NCBI RefSeq assembly: GCF_013282805.1
Contig: NZ_CP054038.1
Location: 1 to 64,000, forward strand
Length of the DNA stretch: 64,000 bases
Origin: Microbacterium hominis
Lineage (GTDB): Bacteria; Actinomycetota; Actinomycetes; Actinomycetales; Microbacteriaceae
Direction: 5' to 3'
Position 1 is the first letter of the stretch, and the number at the start of each line of letters is the position of its first letter. A program made the translations under genes and the position numbers. Under the pieces are notes generated by a model that worked only from the letters and a program-made list of their open reading frames with translations, had not been told where the DNA came from and did not search any database. Below, in pieces: positions 11,852-20,433 of the stretch.

Positions 11852-12424
11852 ATGCCGATTCACACCGCAGTGGCCACGTTCCACACCAACTACGGCGACA
11901 TCGTCGTCAACCTCTTCGGGGACCACGCGCCCCGCACCGTGCAGAACTTCATCGGCCTCGCCGACGGCTCGGGCGAGTGGAAGCATCCCGCAACCGGTCA
12001 GGCTGGCGAGGGCGCCCTGTACAAGGACGTCATCTTCCACCGCATCATCGCGGGCTTCATGATCCAGGGCGGTGACCCGCTCGGCGTCGGAACCGGCGGC
12101 CCGGGCTACACGTTCAACGACGAGATCAGCCCCGAACTCACCTTCACCGACCCCTACAAGCTCGCGATGGCCAACGCCGGGCTGCGCCGCAACGCCATCA
12201 CCGGCAAGGCCGAGGGCACCAACGGCTCGCAGTTCTTCATCACCGTCCCCGGCCAGGGCGGCCGCGGTCCGGAGTGGCTGCAGGGCAAGCACACGATCTT
12301 CGGCGAGGTCGCCGATGACGCCTCGAAGGCCGTCGTCGACACCATCGCGGAGGTTCCGACCGCCGCCGGCGACCGTCCGATCGAGCCGGTCGTCATCTCG
12401 TCGATCGACATCGCCGCCGTCTGA
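11852..12424 (+). CDS. ppiA: Peptidyl-prolyl cis-trans isomerase (cyclophilin)
   Basis: Cyclophilin that catalyses proline isomerisation, with no signal peptide and so probably cytoplasmic. The 190-residue protein shows FHRIIAGFMIQGGDP (catalytic Arg), the MANAG region and NGSQFFIT, the core of the family. GACAAT at 11840-11845 lies six bases upstream of the ATG and may be a -10 for a leaderless transcript. The gene lies in the same neighbourhood as M. tuberculosis ppiA, close to crgA. It is divergent from the hypothetical membrane-anchored gene. Confidence 0.95.
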   Translation: MPIHTAVATFHTNYGDIVVNLFGDHAPRTVQNFIGLADGSGEWKHPATGQAGEGALYKDVIFHRIIAGFMIQGGDPLGVGTGGPGYTFNDEISPELTFTDPYKLAMANAGLRRNAITGKAEGTNGSQFFITVPGQGGRGPEWLQGKHTIFGEVADDASKAVVDTIAEVPTAAGDRPIEPVVISSIDIAAV

Positions 12425-12437
12425 CGCCGCGACAGAC

Positions 12438-13316
12438 GTGACCACCGACGACTTCCGCCGCAACCGAGACAACTTCTGCTACCGGCATCCCGACCGGCAG
12501 AGCTTCGTGCTCTGCCAGCGATGCCTGCGCACGATCTGCCCGGAGTGTCAGACTCCCGGTGCGGTCGGGGTGATCTGCCCAGAGTGCCTGCGCGATCAGC
12601 AGAAGCAGCAGTCTCCGGCACAGCGCACGGCGGAGCGCCGGTGGTCACGTCCCCGCGCCGTGGCCGTCGCCGACGGCCGGCCCGTCGTCACGTACGCGAT
12701 CATCGGGATCACGGCCTTCGCCTATCTGCTCGGGCTCATCCCGGGCATCGGCGACGACGTGCGCGGATCGCTGCTGTTCTGGGCGCCGCTGCTGTATCCG
12801 GACCTCAGCGGAGCCTTCCAGCCCTGGCGTGCGCTGAGCGTCGCCCTCGTGCACTCCGGCATCTGGCACGTCGGCCTGAACATGCTGGCGCTGTGGCTGA
12901 TCGGGCGCAGTCTCGAACCGCTGCTGGGGCGGTGGCGGTTCCTCACCCTCTACGTGCTGAGCACGCTGGGCGGATCCGTCGCCGTGACGCTCCTGTCGTT
13001 CGGGACACAGGTGGTCGGCGCGTCCGGCGCGATCTTCGGTCTGTTCGGCGCGCTGCTGGTCATCGGTCGGCACCTCGGCGCGAACATCTCCGGCATCGCG
13101 ATCGTGCTCGGCATCAACCTCATCCTGGGTTTCATCCCGGGGTTCAACGTGTCGTGGCAGGCGCATGTAGGAGGGCTGGTGACCGGCGCGCTCGTCGGGC
13201 TCATCTTCGCGCGCACGCGCGGCGTGCGCCAGCGAGGACTGCAGATCGGCCTGCTCGTGGCGGTGGGCGCGGTGCTCGTCGCCCTGCTGTTCATCCCTCC
13301 CCTGTTCTGGTTCTGA
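12438..13316 (+). CDS. Rhomboid family intramembrane serine protease with N-terminal zinc ribbon
   Basis: A 292-residue membrane protein. Residues 14-50 hold paired CxxC-type cysteines (CQRC, CPEC, CPEC) with Cys14 and His17, a B-box-like zinc ribbon. The rhomboid core spans about 83-290: HVGLN at 144-148, the nucleophile in GASG (Ser196) and the general base His243 in QAHVGG. About six transmembrane helices are visible. The GTG start at 12438 lies 13 bases after ppiA, suggesting co-transcription. The substrate is unknown. Both catalytic residues are present, so activity is likely. Confidence 0.92.
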   Translation: MTTDDFRRNRDNFCYRHPDRQSFVLCQRCLRTICPECQTPGAVGVICPECLRDQQKQQSPAQRTAERRWSRPRAVAVADGRPVVTYAIIGITAFAYLLGLIPGIGDDVRGSLLFWAPLLYPDLSGAFQPWRALSVALVHSGIWHVGLNMLALWLIGRSLEPLLGRWRFLTLYVLSTLGGSVAVTLLSFGTQVVGASGAIFGLFGALLVIGRHLGANISGIAIVLGINLILGFIPGFNVSWQAHVGGLVTGALVGLIFARTRGVRQRGLQIGLLVAVGAVLVALLFIPPLFWF

Positions 13317-13334
13317 TTCCACTTCTCCCCAGAG

Positions 13335-13417
13335 TTATCCACAGGCTGGGGAGAATTACACCGGTGTGATTCGCCCCGCGGTCGAGTTGTTAACAAATCC
13401 ACAGGGTTGTTAACAGG
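13335..13417. promoter_or_regulatory. Second group of DnaA-box-like sequences with GTTGTTAACA repeats
   Basis: This gap after the rhomboid gene contains a perfect DnaA box TTATCCACA at 13335-13343 and AATCCACAG at 13396-13404. Two identical decamers GTTGTTAACA lie at 13386-13395 and 13406-13415, exactly 20 bases apart. The combination of TTATCCACA with TGTTAAC is also seen at the right side of oriC. A regulatory or DnaA-titrating role is inferred. Confidence 0.5.
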
Positions 13418-13452
13418 CGAAGAGCCGCACCCCGGAGGGATGCGGCTCTTCG
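13418..13452. terminator. Bidirectional hairpin between rhomboid and crgA genes
   Basis: A perfect 12-bp stem (CGAAGAGCCGCA at 13418-13429 and its complement at 13441-13452) with an 11-base loop lies between two convergent genes. It can serve both strands. Confidence 0.75.
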
Positions 13453-13468
13453 CGACGTCGGGTGGCGG

Positions 13469-13708
13469 CTAGCGCCAGCGTGTGGTCATGAGGAAGCCGA
13501 TGAAGGCGATGCCGAAGCCGATGACCAGGTTCCATCCCTGGATGCCGGGAATCGGGAACTGCTGGTTGCTCAAGTAGAAAACGAGCACCCACACCAGACC
13601 GACCAGCATGAGGCCGATCATGATGGGCTTGAACCACACCGGATTGGGTGCAGCTTCGCCTTCTGCGCGCTCGACGAGCGAGTCGTCGTCTTTGCCGGGT
13701 CGTGCCAT
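13469..13708 (-). CDS. crgA: Cell division protein CrgA
   Basis: Small integral membrane protein of the actinobacterial divisome, known to interact with FtsZ, FtsQ, FtsI and PBPs in mycobacteria. The 79-residue protein has a short acidic N-terminus and two transmembrane helices (about 25-46 and 57-75) separated by SNQQFPIPGIQGWN, with the characteristic C-terminus MTTRWR. TAGAAT on the minus strand (13720-13715) lies six bases before the ATG, so the mRNA is probably leaderless. Location next to the pknB cluster is conserved. Confidence 0.95.
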   Translation of the reverse strand: MARPGKDDDSLVERAEGEAAPNPVWFKPIMIGLMLVGLVWVLVFYLSNQQFPIPGIQGWNLVIGFGIAFIGFLMTTRWR

Positions 13709-13762
13709 TCCGACATTCTAACTGCCAGCCGCACTCCAGTTCGTGCTGACTAGACTCCCCCT

Positions 13763-14542
13763 GTGGACGAATCCGTCGGCGCACGTGCGCGCACCCGCCC
13801 CCGGGTGTCGGTGATCGGCGTGATCGGCGAGATCCTCATCACGATCGGCGTCATCACCCTGCTCTACGTCGTGTGGCAGCTCTGGGTGGGTGACGTGATC
13901 TACGGCGCCCAGCGCAACGCCGCCGGGCAGGAGCTCTCGCAGGCGTGGGCCGAGGAGTACATCGACACGGTGCCGGCGCCCACCGACGCCGGCGAACCCG
14001 AGCCCGAGGCCGAGGCCCCGGTCACGGTCGATCCCGTCATCCTTCCCGAGCCCGCCGACGCGGAGGTCTTCGCGATCATGCGCGTCCCGCGCTTCGGCGA
14101 GGACTACGCCGTCGAGATGGCCGGCGGCGTCAGCCGCGCCCGCACCCTCGATCCGATCGGCATCGGCCACTACCCCGGCACCAAGATGCCCGGCGACGTG
14201 GGCAATTTCGCCGTCGCCGCCCACCGCACCACCTGGGGCAAGCCCTTCAACCAGATCGCGGAGCTGCAGGTCGGCGACCCCATCTACATCGAGACACCGG
14301 ACGGCTGGTACACCTACCGGTTCCGCACCCTCGAATACGTGACCCCGAACGAGGTGGAGGTGCTCCTTCCGGTGCCGCAGAAGCTGGATGCCGCGCCCGG
14401 CACGCGCTACATGACCATGACCTCCTGCAGCCCGATGTACGCGATGACCGAGCGGATCGTGGCCTACAGCGTGTTCGATTCGTTCACCCCCCGCTCGGCG
14501 GGGGCGCCCGAGGGTCTTGTGACCGACGCGGCGGGTGCCTGA
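13763..14542 (+). CDS. srtE: Class E sortase
   Basis: Membrane transpeptidase that attaches surface proteins to peptidoglycan. The 259-residue protein has one N-terminal transmembrane helix (about 17-42), an acidic Pro/Glu linker, and the sortase fold with His154 (AAHRTTWG), Cys222 (TMTSC) and Arg231. Class E members are typical of actinobacteria and in Streptomyces prefer LAxTG signals. TAGACT at 13751-13756 lies six bases before the GTG start, indicating a leaderless transcript. The stop overlaps the next start. The LPPTG protein at 48-55 kb is a possible substrate. Confidence 0.93.
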   Translation: MDESVGARARTRPRVSVIGVIGEILITIGVITLLYVVWQLWVGDVIYGAQRNAAGQELSQAWAEEYIDTVPAPTDAGEPEPEAEAPVTVDPVILPEPADAEVFAIMRVPRFGEDYAVEMAGGVSRARTLDPIGIGHYPGTKMPGDVGNFAVAAHRTTWGKPFNQIAELQVGDPIYIETPDGWYTYRFRTLEYVTPNEVEVLLPVPQKLDAAPGTRYMTMTSCSPMYAMTERIVAYSVFDSFTPRSAGAPEGLVTDAAGA

Positions 14543-14697
14543 TGTACGCGGCGCTGTGGAGAGTCCTGCCCGGTCCGTGGTGGGTGAAGCTGCTGATCGT
14601 GCTGATCCTGCTGGCCGCGGTGCTCTACGGACTCCTGTTCTACGTCTTCCCCTACATCAGCCAGTTCATCGTGCCCCAGGAAGTCACCGTCGAGTGA
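14542..14697 (+). CDS. Small membrane protein between sortase and PabA genes
   Basis: A 51-residue protein with a single strongly hydrophobic helix (about residues 15-37), a short N-terminus containing WRVLPGPWW and a C-terminal tail ending VPQEVTVE. It overlaps the sortase stop (TGATG) and its own stop overlaps the next start (GTGA), so it is translated as part of the same operon. Similar small proteins accompany this sortase in related actinobacteria. Function unknown. The tight coupling on both sides supports it being real. Confidence 0.8.
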   Translation: MYAALWRVLPGPWWVKLLIVLILLAAVLYGLLFYVFPYISQFIVPQEVTVE

Positions 14698-15332
14698 TCG
14701 GCCCGGGCGGCATCCTCGTCGTCGACAACCACGACAGCTTCGTCCACACCCTGGAGGACTACCTCCACGAGCTCGGAGCGGTCACCGACTTCGTCGAGGC
14801 GGACACGATCGATCGCGAGCGGGCATCGGCGGCGATCGAGGGCTACTCGGGCGTGCTGATCTCGCCCGGACCCGGGACGCCGGCCGACGCCGGCGCGTCG
14901 ATCGCCGTCGTGCACGCTGCCGCGGCCCGCGGCATCCCTCTCCTCGGCGTCTGCCTCGGTCACCAGGCGATCGCTGAGGCGTTCGGCGCGACCGTCGACC
15001 ACGCGCCGGAGCTGATGCACGGGATGACCTCACCAGTGAGCCACGACGGCTCCGCGCTCTTCGCCGGGCTCCCCGACCCGTTCACCGCGACCCGCTATCA
15101 CTCGCTCGCCGTCGTCGAGGCGACCCTCCCCCGGGAGCTCGCGGTCACGGCGCGCACCGAATCCGGGATCATCATGGGTCTCGCGCACCGTGAGCTGCCC
15201 ATCACGGGCGTGCAGTTCCACCCCGAGGCCGTGCTCACCGAAGGGGGATACCGGCTGCTCGGAAACTGGCTGGCCGCAGCCGGCTACCCGGAGGCGCCCG
15301 CCCGCGGCGCCACCCTCACGCCGCACCGCTGA
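14694..15332 (+). CDS. pabA: Anthranilate/aminodeoxychorismate synthase glutamine amidotransferase (component II)
   Basis: Class I glutamine amidotransferase supplying ammonia to chorismate-using enzymes for p-aminobenzoate (folate) or anthranilate (tryptophan). The 212-residue protein has the triad Cys87 (GVCLGHQ), His176 and Glu178 (VQFHPEA). No partner synthase gene is nearby, so PabA and TrpG cannot be separated here. The equivalent M. tuberculosis gene beside pknB is annotated trpG. GTG at 14694 overlaps the stop of the preceding gene. The gene ends 11 bases before the convergent pknB. Confidence 0.88.
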   Translation: MIGPGGILVVDNHDSFVHTLEDYLHELGAVTDFVEADTIDRERASAAIEGYSGVLISPGPGTPADAGASIAVVHAAAARGIPLLGVCLGHQAIAEAFGATVDHAPELMHGMTSPVSHDGSALFAGLPDPFTATRYHSLAVVEATLPRELAVTARTESGIIMGLAHRELPITGVQFHPEAVLTEGGYRLLGNWLAAAGYPEAPARGATLTPHR

Positions 15333-15343
15333 CCGGGCTGCGC

Positions 15344-17047
15344 TCAGCTGGTGCCGGTGCAGAAGACCAGGGTGATCTCGGAGCGGATCGGCACGTCGCC
15401 GGGCGCGAGTGACTGCGTCGCGACCGTCGGCGGGTCGGTGGCCGCGCAGCCGGGATCCTCCTGGGTCGCGATCGTCAGCCCGACCCCCTCGAGCTCGCGC
15501 GTGGCTGCGTCGATCGTGTAGCCGCTGACGTCGTTGATCGTGACCGTCCCCGACGCGACGACGAGGTTCACCGTGGTGCCGACGGGCACCTCGGCACCCT
15601 CGGTCTGGTCCGCGGAGATGACGGTGCCGGCGGCGAGGTCGGGGTCGCTCTGCTGTCGCACCGTGCCCAGCTGCAGGTCGGCGTCGGCGAGGGCCTGGCG
15701 CGCGGCATCCTCCCCCAGTCCCGTCAGGGTGGGGACGGTCGCCGTCTCCTGCCCCTGCGACACGAAGACGCGCACCTCCTGCTGCGGGCTCACCGATGTG
15801 CCCGACTCGGGATCGGTGCGGATGACGTTGCCCTCGGCGACGTCGGAGTTCGCCTCGTCGAGGCGGATGGGAACGAGATCCTCGTCTTCGAGCTCGGTGG
15901 TCGCGCGCTCGTACGTCATGCCCGACACGTCGGGAACGATACGCGAACTGGAGGGCACGGCATCGCGCGGCTGGATGGAGAGCACCCAGAACAGGAGCGA
16001 CAGCAGCAGCACGGCCAGCAGTGCGACACCGGTCCAGATCCAGGCCACGGGCGGACCGGGCTGGGTGCGCTTCATCGTCGTGTCGGTGCTGAGCTGGCGC
16101 AGCGACCGGGCCGTCTCCGCCGCCTGGCGCGGGTTGGGTCCGTAGAGCTCGCTGGTGAGCGCGCCGACCTGACGCTTGGAGGGCGCCTTGCCGTCGACGG
16201 TGGCATCGAGTGCCTCACGGAAGCCGGCAGCGTCCTGATAGCGCTGGAAGGGGTCCTTCGCCAGTGCGCGCAGGGCGACGGCGTCGAGCGCGCGCGGCAC
16301 GCCCTCCCGCACCTCCGACGGAGGCAGCGGTGTCTCACTCACGTGCTGGTAGGCGACCGCGACCGGCGTCTCGCCGCGGAAGGGCTGGCGGCCGCAGAGC
16401 ATCTCGTAGAGCACGACACCCGTCGAGTAGAGGTCGGAGCGGCCGTCCACGGGCTCCCCCTTCGCCTGCTCCGGGGAGAAGTACGCCGCGGTGCCGATGA
16501 TGGCGGTCGTCTCGGCCACGGTCGATGAGCTGTCGGACACCGCGCGGGCGATGCCGAAGTCCATCACCTTGACCTGGCCGGCGCCGGTGACCATCACGTT
16601 GCCGGGCTTGATGTCGCGGTGCACGACGCCGGCGCGGTGCGAGTACTCCAGAGCCTCGAGGATGCCGTCGATATAGCGCACCGCGTCGCCGACCGGCACC
16701 GGCCCCTCGGCGATGATGTCCTTGAGCAGTCGCCCGCGGACGAGCTCCATCACGATGAACGGGACGGCGCGCACGATGCCGTCGGGGGTGGTCTCGGAAT
16801 CCTCGCCCGCGTCGTAGACGCGCACGACCGAGGGGTGTGCCATGCGGGAGGCCGCCTGCGCCTCGAGGCGGAACCGCGTGCGGAACGTGTTGTCGCCGGC
16901 GAGCTCGCGATCGAGGACCTTGATCGCGACCTCTCGCCCGAGGGTGAGGTCGTATCCCCGGAAGACGCTGGCCATGCCGCCGCGCCCGATGGGCTCGTCG
17001 ACGCGGTAGCGCCCCGAAAGCACGCGCGGCTCTGATGTCACGGTCAC
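15344..17047 (-). CDS. pknB: Serine/threonine protein kinase PknB with PASTA repeats
   Basis: Membrane kinase that senses peptidoglycan fragments and controls cell-wall synthesis. The 567-residue protein has the kinase domain at about 12-275 (glycine loop GRGGMASV, Lys43, HRDIKPGN at 143-150, DFG at 163-165), a juxtamembrane region, one transmembrane helix (about 330-355) and three extracellular PASTA repeats ending in a cysteine-containing tail. GTG at 17047 or GTG at 17041 could be the start; GGGAG lies at better spacing for 17041. It is the last gene of the fhaA-to-pknB cluster. Confidence 0.96.
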   Translation of the reverse strand: MTVTSEPRVLSGRYRVDEPIGRGGMASVFRGYDLTLGREVAIKVLDRELAGDNTFRTRFRLEAQAASRMAHPSVVRVYDAGEDSETTPDGIVRAVPFIVMELVRGRLLKDIIAEGPVPVGDAVRYIDGILEALEYSHRAGVVHRDIKPGNVMVTGAGQVKVMDFGIARAVSDSSSTVAETTAIIGTAAYFSPEQAKGEPVDGRSDLYSTGVVLYEMLCGRQPFRGETPVAVAYQHVSETPLPPSEVREGVPRALDAVALRALAKDPFQRYQDAAGFREALDATVDGKAPSKRQVGALTSELYGPNPRQAAETARSLRQLSTDTTMKRTQPGPPVAWIWTGVALLAVLLLSLLFWVLSIQPRDAVPSSSRIVPDVSGMTYERATTELEDEDLVPIRLDEANSDVAEGNVIRTDPESGTSVSPQQEVRVFVSQGQETATVPTLTGLGEDAARQALADADLQLGTVRQQSDPDLAAGTVISADQTEGAEVPVGTTVNLVVASGTVTINDVSGYTIDAATRELEGVGLTIATQEDPGCAATDPPTVATQSLAPGDVPIRSEITLVFCTGTS

Positions 17048-17107
17048 TCCCTGGATGGCACCTTCAGCCAGCGTAGCCGAGGCCGCATGGATGCCGCGCC
17101 GAGCGCG

Positions 17108-18901
17108 TCAGCCCTGATCGCCGCCGCCGCTCCCGTCGCCCGGGCCGCCGCCACCGTCCGCTCCGGGATCGGGCGTCGGGGTGGGCGTCGGGGTCGGCGC
17201 CACGATCGCGGCCGTCGCCTCACCCGAAGTGCCCGACGTGCGCTCGCCCGACGGACCGCCCGAGCAGGTCACCGTGTAGGTCACGATGACGCTGCCGCTC
17301 GCGTTGCCCGGCACGGTGATCTGCGCGTTGCGGGCATCCGCCCCGAACGCCGACGACGACTGGCCGTTCGGGAAGGTCCCGTTGGTGGTGGTCAGGTTGT
17401 ACGCGCTCGGCGAGCCTTCGCCGGCGGGGCAGGTGTAACCGGGCCAGCTGACCTCGATCGTGCCGCCGGGGGCGACCTCCGAGGAGTTGAGCGCCGGCGC
17501 GCCCGGGTCGGGCATCGCGACCTGTGCTCCGTAGAAGGTGAGGGTGATCGTCGTGCCGGTCTGCACGCGACCGGTCGGGTCCACGGCGTAGACGACGTTC
17601 TCGTCCGCCGCTGTGGGCGCGGGGTTTCCGGCCACGCAGCTGGCGACGAGGTCCGCCCCCTCGACGAGCGCACGCGCGTCATCGCAGGTCTTGCCGGTGA
17701 GCCCCAGCGAGCTGACGTCGACCCGCTCTTCCGTCGGCGACGGCGTCGGGGTGTCGCTCTGCGTCGCAGTGGGCGTCGCCGAGGTCGACGACGCGATCGG
17801 CGTCGGGGTGTCGCCCTGATTCGCCACGAGCGCCCAGATCGTTCCGCCGAGCACGAGCAGCAGCAGCACGATCAGGGCGATGAGCGGCCACGTCCACGGG
17901 CTGCGCTTCTTCTTCTCGGGCTCCCCCTCCTCCTCGTCGGTCGGGAGGGCGCCGGTGGCGGGCATGAGCTGGGTGGCGGCGCCGGTCGCGGCACCCGCGG
18001 TGAGCAGCTGCGTCACCTCGTCGCCGCCCGCGGCGCCCGCGAGCAGCGCGAGTGCGGGCACGGCGGCCGCCGCAGCGGCGAGATCGCCGCGACGCAGCGC
18101 GGTCGCCGCTCGCGCCACGGCTGCAGCCGATGCAGGGCGGTCTTCGGGCTTCTTGGCGATCATCGCCATCACGAGGCCCTGCACCGGCGTGGAGATCGTC
18201 GGCGCCAGCGGCGGCGGCTGCTCGTTGATCTGCGCCATCGCGATGGCGACCTGGGACTCGCCCGTGAACGGGCGCTTGCCGGCCAGCGACTCGTAGGCGA
18301 CGATGCCGAGCGAATAGATGTCGGTCGCCGGGGATGCCGGGTGGCCCGAGGCCTGCTCGGGCGACAGGTACTGCACCGTGCCCATGACCTGGCCGGTGGC
18401 CGTGAGCGGCACCTGGTCGGCGATGCGTGCGATGCCGAAGTCCGTGATCTTCACCCGGCCGTCGGGTGTGATCAGCAGGTTGCCGGGTTTGATGTCGCGG
18501 TGCACGAGGCCGGCGGCGTGCGCCGCCTGGAGCGCCGCAGAGGTCTGTGCGACGACGTCGAGCGTCTTGTCGGTCGACAGGCTGCCGTCGCGCTCGAGCA
18601 CGGTCGACAGCGCCTCGCCGGGCACCAGCTCCATGACGAGGAAGGCGCTGCCGGCCTCCTCGCCGTAGTCGAAGACGCTCGCGATGCCCTCATGGTTGAC
18701 GAGGGCCGCGTGGCGGGCCTCGGCGCGGAAGCGCTCGAGGAACCCGGGGTCGCCCATGTACTCGTCTTTGAGGATCTTGATCGCGACCGTGCGGCCGATG
18801 ACGTGGTCGGTGGCCTCCCACACCTCGCCCATGCCGCCGATGGCGATCCGCGAATCCAGTTCGTAACGGCCGCCGAAGGTCACACCCTGCGTCGGTCTCA
18901 T
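17108..18901 (-). CDS. pknA: Serine/threonine protein kinase PknA
   Basis: Second kinase of the growth and division cluster. The 597-residue protein has a kinase domain at about 12-275 (Lys42, HRDIKPGN, DFGIARI), a linker, one transmembrane helix (about 345-365), a Ser/Thr/Pro-rich stretch, one PASTA-like unit and then an Ig-like extracellular segment with a C-terminal tail rich in Thr-Pro and Gly. This extracellular part is longer than in mycobacterial PknA, which lacks PASTA units. The ATG at 18901 overlaps the pbpA stop (ATGA); an in-frame upstream start would lie inside pbpA. Confidence 0.95.
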   Translation of the reverse strand: MRPTQGVTFGGRYELDSRIAIGGMGEVWEATDHVIGRTVAIKILKDEYMGDPGFLERFRAEARHAALVNHEGIASVFDYGEEAGSAFLVMELVPGEALSTVLERDGSLSTDKTLDVVAQTSAALQAAHAAGLVHRDIKPGNLLITPDGRVKITDFGIARIADQVPLTATGQVMGTVQYLSPEQASGHPASPATDIYSLGIVAYESLAGKRPFTGESQVAIAMAQINEQPPPLAPTISTPVQGLVMAMIAKKPEDRPASAAAVARAATALRRGDLAAAAAAVPALALLAGAAGGDEVTQLLTAGAATGAATQLMPATGALPTDEEEGEPEKKKRSPWTWPLIALIVLLLLVLGGTIWALVANQGDTPTPIASSTSATPTATQSDTPTPSPTEERVDVSSLGLTGKTCDDARALVEGADLVASCVAGNPAPTAADENVVYAVDPTGRVQTGTTITLTFYGAQVAMPDPGAPALNSSEVAPGGTIEVSWPGYTCPAGEGSPSAYNLTTTNGTFPNGQSSSAFGADARNAQITVPGNASGSVIVTYTVTCSGGPSGERTSGTSGEATAAIVAPTPTPTPTPDPGADGGGGPGDGSGGGDQG

Positions 18902-20364
18902 CTGCCCAGCACCGCCTCCATGACCTTCTTCGCGATAGGAGCGGCGATCGTGTTGCCGCTTCCCGACTGCCCCTGCCCGCCCCCGTCTTCGACGACGACC
19001 GCAACAGCGACTTCGGGGTTGTCCGCCGGTGCGAAACCGGTGAACCACAGCGTGTACGGATCGCCCGCCCCGTTCTCCGCGGTTCCGGTCTTCCCGGCCA
19101 CGTCGACGCCGTCTATTCTTGCACCCGACGCGGCGCCCTCTGTGACATTGGCGACCATCATGCGCACCATCTCCTCAGCGAGGCCGCTGTCGAGCGCGCG
19201 CCCGAATTCGACATCCTCGAACGTCTGCTGGACCGACAGGTCCGGACCGATGACCCGGTCGACCATCCGCGGCGTCATCACGAGTCCCTCGTTGGCGATG
19301 CCGGCTGACACCATGGCCATCTGCAGCGGGGTCGCCGTCGTCTGTCCCTGGCCGAAGCCGGTGAGCGCCGTCTGCGCGTCATCGAGGCCGCGCGGATAGC
19401 TCGACGCCGTCGAGACCAGCGGCAGCTCGAGAGACTGGTTGAAGCCGTACTTCTCGGCCTCTTCGCGGATCGCGGTGTCTCCCAGCTCGACGGCGAGCTC
19501 CGCGAACGGGATGTTGCAGCTGAGGCGCAGGGCGTCGGCGATCGAGACCGTCTCCCCGGCACCGCACGCGCCGCCGCTGGCGTTGAAGATCACCGAGCTG
19601 GACTGCGGAAGCGTGTAGGAGGCCGGGTTCGGCAGCTGCGAGTCGGGAGTGTAGTCGCCCGACGCCAGCGCCGCCGAGGCGACCACGAGCTTGAAAGTGG
19701 ATCCCGGAGGATTCAGGTCGCCCGCGATCGCGCGGTTGAACAGGGGGTCTCCGGGATCTGCGAGAAGGGCCCCGTACGCGTTCTCGACCTCAGTCGCATT
19801 GTGGGCGGCGAGCACGTTGGTGTCGTAGCTGGGTGTGGTGACCATCGCCAGCACGCGACCGGTGGCCGGCTCGATGGCGATCACGCCGCCCTGAAGTCCG
19901 CCCAGCGCCTCGAACGCCGCCCGCTGCACATCGGCGTCGAGCGAGAGCACGACGTTCGACCCGCGCGGCGGCTGGCCGGTGAAGATGCGCTCGACGCGGG
20001 TGAAGAACTGCGAATCGGCCTGTCCGCTGAGCACGGGGTTCATCGCCTGCTCGATGCCCGTGGACGATCCCAGCGCCGGGTTGATGTACCCGGTCACCGG
20101 CGCCCACATCGCGGCGTCGGTGTACACGCGCTGCCACGCGAACACGTCGTTCGAGGGAACCGAAGAGGCGATCGCCGATCCGCTCGCGATGATCGACCCG
20201 CGCTGCACCTCGTACGAGTCGTAGAGCGCACGGGTGTTGCCGGAGTTCTCACCCAGGGCATCGGCCTCGACGACCTGGATCCAACTCGTGGCCGCGAAGA
20301 GCGAGAGGAACATCAGCAGCATGATGATGCTGAGGCGACGGAGTTCTTTCGTCACCGGTCGCAC
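18898..20364 (-). CDS. pbpA: Penicillin-binding protein 2-type transpeptidase
   Basis: Class B transpeptidase that cross-links peptidoglycan with RodA as partner. The 488-residue protein has an N-terminal transmembrane helix (about 10-30) and all three active-site motifs: STFK with Ser222, SCN at 282-284 and KTG at 425-427. The order pstP-rodA-pbpA-pknA-pknB is conserved in actinobacteria. It is separated from rodA by 69 bases that contain a palindromic repeat, an unusual interruption of an otherwise overlapping operon. Confidence 0.96.
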   Translation of the reverse strand: MRPVTKELRRLSIIMLLMFLSLFAATSWIQVVEADALGENSGNTRALYDSYEVQRGSIIASGSAIASSVPSNDVFAWQRVYTDAAMWAPVTGYINPALGSSTGIEQAMNPVLSGQADSQFFTRVERIFTGQPPRGSNVVLSLDADVQRAAFEALGGLQGGVIAIEPATGRVLAMVTTPSYDTNVLAAHNATEVENAYGALLADPGDPLFNRAIAGDLNPPGSTFKLVVASAALASGDYTPDSQLPNPASYTLPQSSSVIFNASGGACGAGETVSIADALRLSCNIPFAELAVELGDTAIREEAEKYGFNQSLELPLVSTASSYPRGLDDAQTALTGFGQGQTTATPLQMAMVSAGIANEGLVMTPRMVDRVIGPDLSVQQTFEDVEFGRALDSGLAEEMVRMMVANVTEGAASGARIDGVDVAGKTGTAENGAGDPYTLWFTGFAPADNPEVAVAVVVEDGGGQGQSGSGNTIAAPIAKKVMEAVLGR

Positions 20365-20390
20365 CTCCTTGGGGTGCGACGCATGCTGGT

Positions 20391-20425
20391 CCCTGAGTAG
20401 GTCGCGAAGCGACCGTATCGAAGGG
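20391..20425. repeat. REP-like palindromic repeat between rodA and pbpA
   Basis: A 35-base imperfect palindrome beginning CCCTGAGTAGGTCGC and ending TATCGAAGGG, with a GGTCGC-GAA-GCGACC hairpin at its centre. From memory, sequences of this type are dispersed in intergenic regions of Microbacterium genomes. It lies inside the kinase/PBP operon, where the hairpin could affect mRNA stability or the expression ratio. Only this copy was noticed in the window. Confidence 0.6.
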
Positions 20426-20433
20426 TGGTCATG

